Source: an uncultured Oscillospiraceae bacterium
Lineage (GTDB): Bacteria > Bacillota > Clostridia > Oscillospirales > Oscillospiraceae
Assembly: GCA_934511545.1 (NCBI GenBank)
Contig: CAKSWM010000010.1
Span: 1 to 15,357, forward strand
Length of the DNA: 15,357 bases
Reading direction: 5' to 3'
Positions 13,661-15,357 of the stretch are shown one piece after another. The translations under genes were made by a program, and so were the position numbers. Position 1 is the stretch's first letter. Every line of letters starts with the position of its first letter. Below the pieces are notes generated by a model. That model ran no database searches and was not told the origin of the DNA. It saw only the letters and a program-made list of their open reading frames with translations.

Positions 13661-15357
13661 TCATATACCCAGATCCAGAGCGGCAAAATAGCCCTCGTGG
13701 ATGGCGTTGGGGACCTTGCGGGCGCGCTTGCAGTCTCCGACCGCGACGAACTCGTCCGCGCTGTCGCGCAGAGAATCGACGGTGGCGGAGTTTGCACGCA
13801 TGCCGAGCCCGAAGATGACGCTGTCGGCTTCGAGGATGCTCTCGGTTCCGTCCGGATTCTTGACGCGAACGCCGTCCGGCAGGACCTCGAGGCAGGTGGT
13901 GGAGGTATGTACGCCTATCTTGTACTTCTCGATGGGAACGAGCATACCCTGCTGGCTCATCCAGTTCGCGTCGCGTGCCAGTTCGGGCAGCATCTCGACG
14001 ATGTCGACCTGATGGCCGAGCTCGGCCAGGAAGATGCCGGTCTCGCAGCCGGCGAGGCCGCCGCCGACCATAACGACCTTCTTGCCGATCTTGTCAAGCT
14101 CTTTGTAAGCATCGAGAACGTGCATTGCGTTCTCCTTCAGGCCGGGGATGGGGGGCTTGATCGGGCTTGAGCCGCAGGCGCAGATGATGGCGTCGGGCTT
14201 GAGCAGCTCCATAAGCTCGGGAGTTGCCTCGGTGTTATACATGACCTTGATGTTGAGCTTGTTCACGCGGTTGACAAGATAGTTCTTGAAACGGCGCAGA
14301 TCGACCTTCATCTCGTCGTAATCGGTGAAATTGATGATACCGCCGAGTTTATCGGTCTTTTCAACGAGAGTGACGTTGTGGCCGCGCTCAGCCGCGGTGA
14401 TCGCAGCCTTCATGCCGCCGGAGCCGCCGCCGACAACGACGACGTTCCAGACCTCGCTGGGAGCCGGCTGGGAAGCCAGACGAGCCTCGCGGTAGGTGCG
14501 CGGATTGACCGAGCAGTTGGCGGAGTCGGTCATCTGAAGTCCGGTCAGGCAGCTCAGGCAGCGGATGCAGGGGATGATGTCCTCGGCATGGCCGCGCTTT
14601 GCCTTCTTGGCGAAGTCGGGATCAGCGATGAAGGTACGCGCGCCGGCAATGAAGTCCGCGCCGCCTTCCTCGAGGATCTGCTCTGCCAGTTCGGGGGTGT
14701 TGATCGCGCCGATGGCAACAACAGGGCTCTTGACGTGCTTTCTGATCTCGGCGGCAAGGTATGCGTTGCAGCCGTTCTTCAGGAAGATGGTGGGGTGGGT
14801 GATGACCGCGCCCTCGTCCGTGGAGTCACGGGCAGCGGAAACGTGGATAATGTCAACATAATCGTCGATGATCTTGCAGAACTCAACGGCATCCTGGAGG
14901 GTATGTCCGCCGATCTCGGGGCACATCTCGTCGCCGGAGATGCGGTACTCAATGAGGAAGTTGGCTCCGCAGCGCTCGCGGACGCGGTTGATGACCATCA
15001 GCGGGAAGCGCGCGCGGTTCTCCATGGATCCGCCGTATTCATCCGTGCGCTTGTTGAACTCGTCGGACATGAACTGAGCAAGACCCCAGCCGTGTGCGCC
15101 GTGGAGCATAACGCCGTCGAAGCCGCAGGTCTGTGCGATCTCGGCATAATCGGCGTAGTGGTCGGCGATCTCGTTCATGCGCTCAACGGTGATCTCATCG
15201 ACCTGCTGTCCATCCTCGCGGACGAATGCGGAAGGTCCGACGGGATTGCGGCCGAACTTATCAACAGGATAGGAAACGCCGCCGTGGCACAGCTCGAGGG
15301 ACGCAACGCAGTCATGCTGATGAATGGCATGCACCAGCTCTGTCATACGGGGCTGGA
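13661..15357 (-). CDS. NADH:flavin oxidoreductase with Fe-S cluster (2,4-dienoyl-CoA reductase / BaiCD type), C-terminal 564 residues
   Basis: Old Yellow Enzyme-type reductases of this class transfer hydride from NAD(P)H through FAD, a 4Fe-4S cluster and FMN to an activated C=C bond. The N terminus lies beyond the window; full-length members have about 640-680 aa, so roughly 90-110 residues are missing. Numbering from the methionine at 15346, visible parts are the FMN barrel with LELCHGG (17-23), HGAHGWGLAQF (82-92) and NKRTDEYGGSMENRARF (98-114), a cysteine cluster CIRCLSC...C (C260, C263, C266, C278), an FAD-binding loop VVVVGGGSGGMKAA (302-315) and an NAD(P)-binding loop VVMVGGGLAGCE (424-435). 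The domain order is complete from mid-barrel on. The substrate (enoyl-CoA, enoate or bile-acid intermediate) cannot be decided. A terminator follows it. Confidence 0.93.
   Translation of the reverse strand, partial: QPRMTELVHAIHQHDCVASLELCHGGVSYPVDKFGRNPVGPSAFVREDGQQVDEITVERMNEIADHYADYAEIAQTCGFDGVMLHGAHGWGLAQFMSDEFNKRTDEYGGSMENRARFPLMVINRVRERCGANFLIEYRISGDEMCPEIGGHTLQDAVEFCKIIDDYVDIIHVSAARDSTDEGAVITHPTIFLKNGCNAYLAAEIRKHVKSPVVAIGAINTPELAEQILEEGGADFIAGARTFIADPDFAKKAKRGHAEDIIPCIRCLSCLTGLQMTDSANCSVNPRTYREARLASQPAPSEVWNVVVVGGGSGGMKAAITAAERGHNVTLVEKTDKLGGIINFTDYDEMKVDLRRFKNYLVNRVNKLNIKVMYNTEATPELMELLKPDAIICACGSSPIKPPIPGLKENAMHVLDAYKELDKIGKKVVMVGGGLAGCETGIFLAELGHQVDIVEMLPELARDANWMSQQGMLVPIEKYKIGVHTSTTCLEVLPDGVRVKNPDGTESILEADSVIFGLGMRANSATVDSLRDSADEFVAVGDCKRARKVPNAIHEGYFAALDLGI

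Noticed and set aside
1..15357. CRISPR arrays, tRNA or rRNA genes, transposases, phage genes.
   Set aside because: No regularly spaced direct repeats, RNA gene signatures, transposase motifs or integrase sequences were seen in the window.

Overview
The window looks like a chromosomal segment of an anaerobic Gram-positive bacterium, most likely a GC-rich gut-type member of the Clostridia. The evidence is a mix of GC-rich coding sequence, AT-rich sigma-A-type promoters, strong AGGAGG-type ribosome binding sites with ATG, GTG and TTG starts, tandem DegV proteins, a membrane pyrophosphatase, a MATE exporter followed by an XRE regulator with membrane segments, and an Fe-S flavoprotein of the 2,4-dienoyl-CoA reductase/BaiCD type. 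The lineage is an inference; no rRNA or other marker gene is present.

Layout: (1) 1-533, minus strand: N-terminal part of an H+/Na+-translocating membrane pyrophosphatase, cut by the window edge. Its promoter stands back to back with that of the next operon. (2) 785-4862, plus strand: adenine deaminase, a dihydropyrimidinase/hydantoinase-type amidohydrolase and a GntR/UTRA regulator. This is a nucleobase or cyclic-ureide catabolic module. The regulator has its own promoter, covered by a 36-bp palindrome, and the adeC promoter shares part of that sequence. (3) 5068-5286, minus strand: a small two-helix membrane protein, convergent with gntR across a shared UUCG-loop hairpin. (4) 5477-7450, plus strand: MATE exporter plus an XRE protein with four predicted membrane helices, ending at a 45-bp near-perfect palindrome. 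(5) 7610-9385, plus strand: two tandem DegV (FakB-like) lipid-binding proteins. (6) 9386-9804: no convincing gene, but a consensus minus-strand promoter with a 16-bp palindrome over its -35 box, and a terminator for the next genes. (7) 9805-13530, minus strand: two large paralogous proteins that look like right-handed beta-helix proteins, without signal peptides. (8) 13661-15357, minus strand: an NADH:flavin oxidoreductase, truncated at the window edge, with a strong terminator separating it from the beta-helix genes.

The most novel part is the beta-helix pair. Both proteins carry the same roughly 53-residue module at each end and share an invariant acidic motif (QLMDNDDPGMGG), and I do not recognise a characterised relative. 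The second point of interest is the apparent adeC-hyd-gntR regulon with its large palindromic operator.
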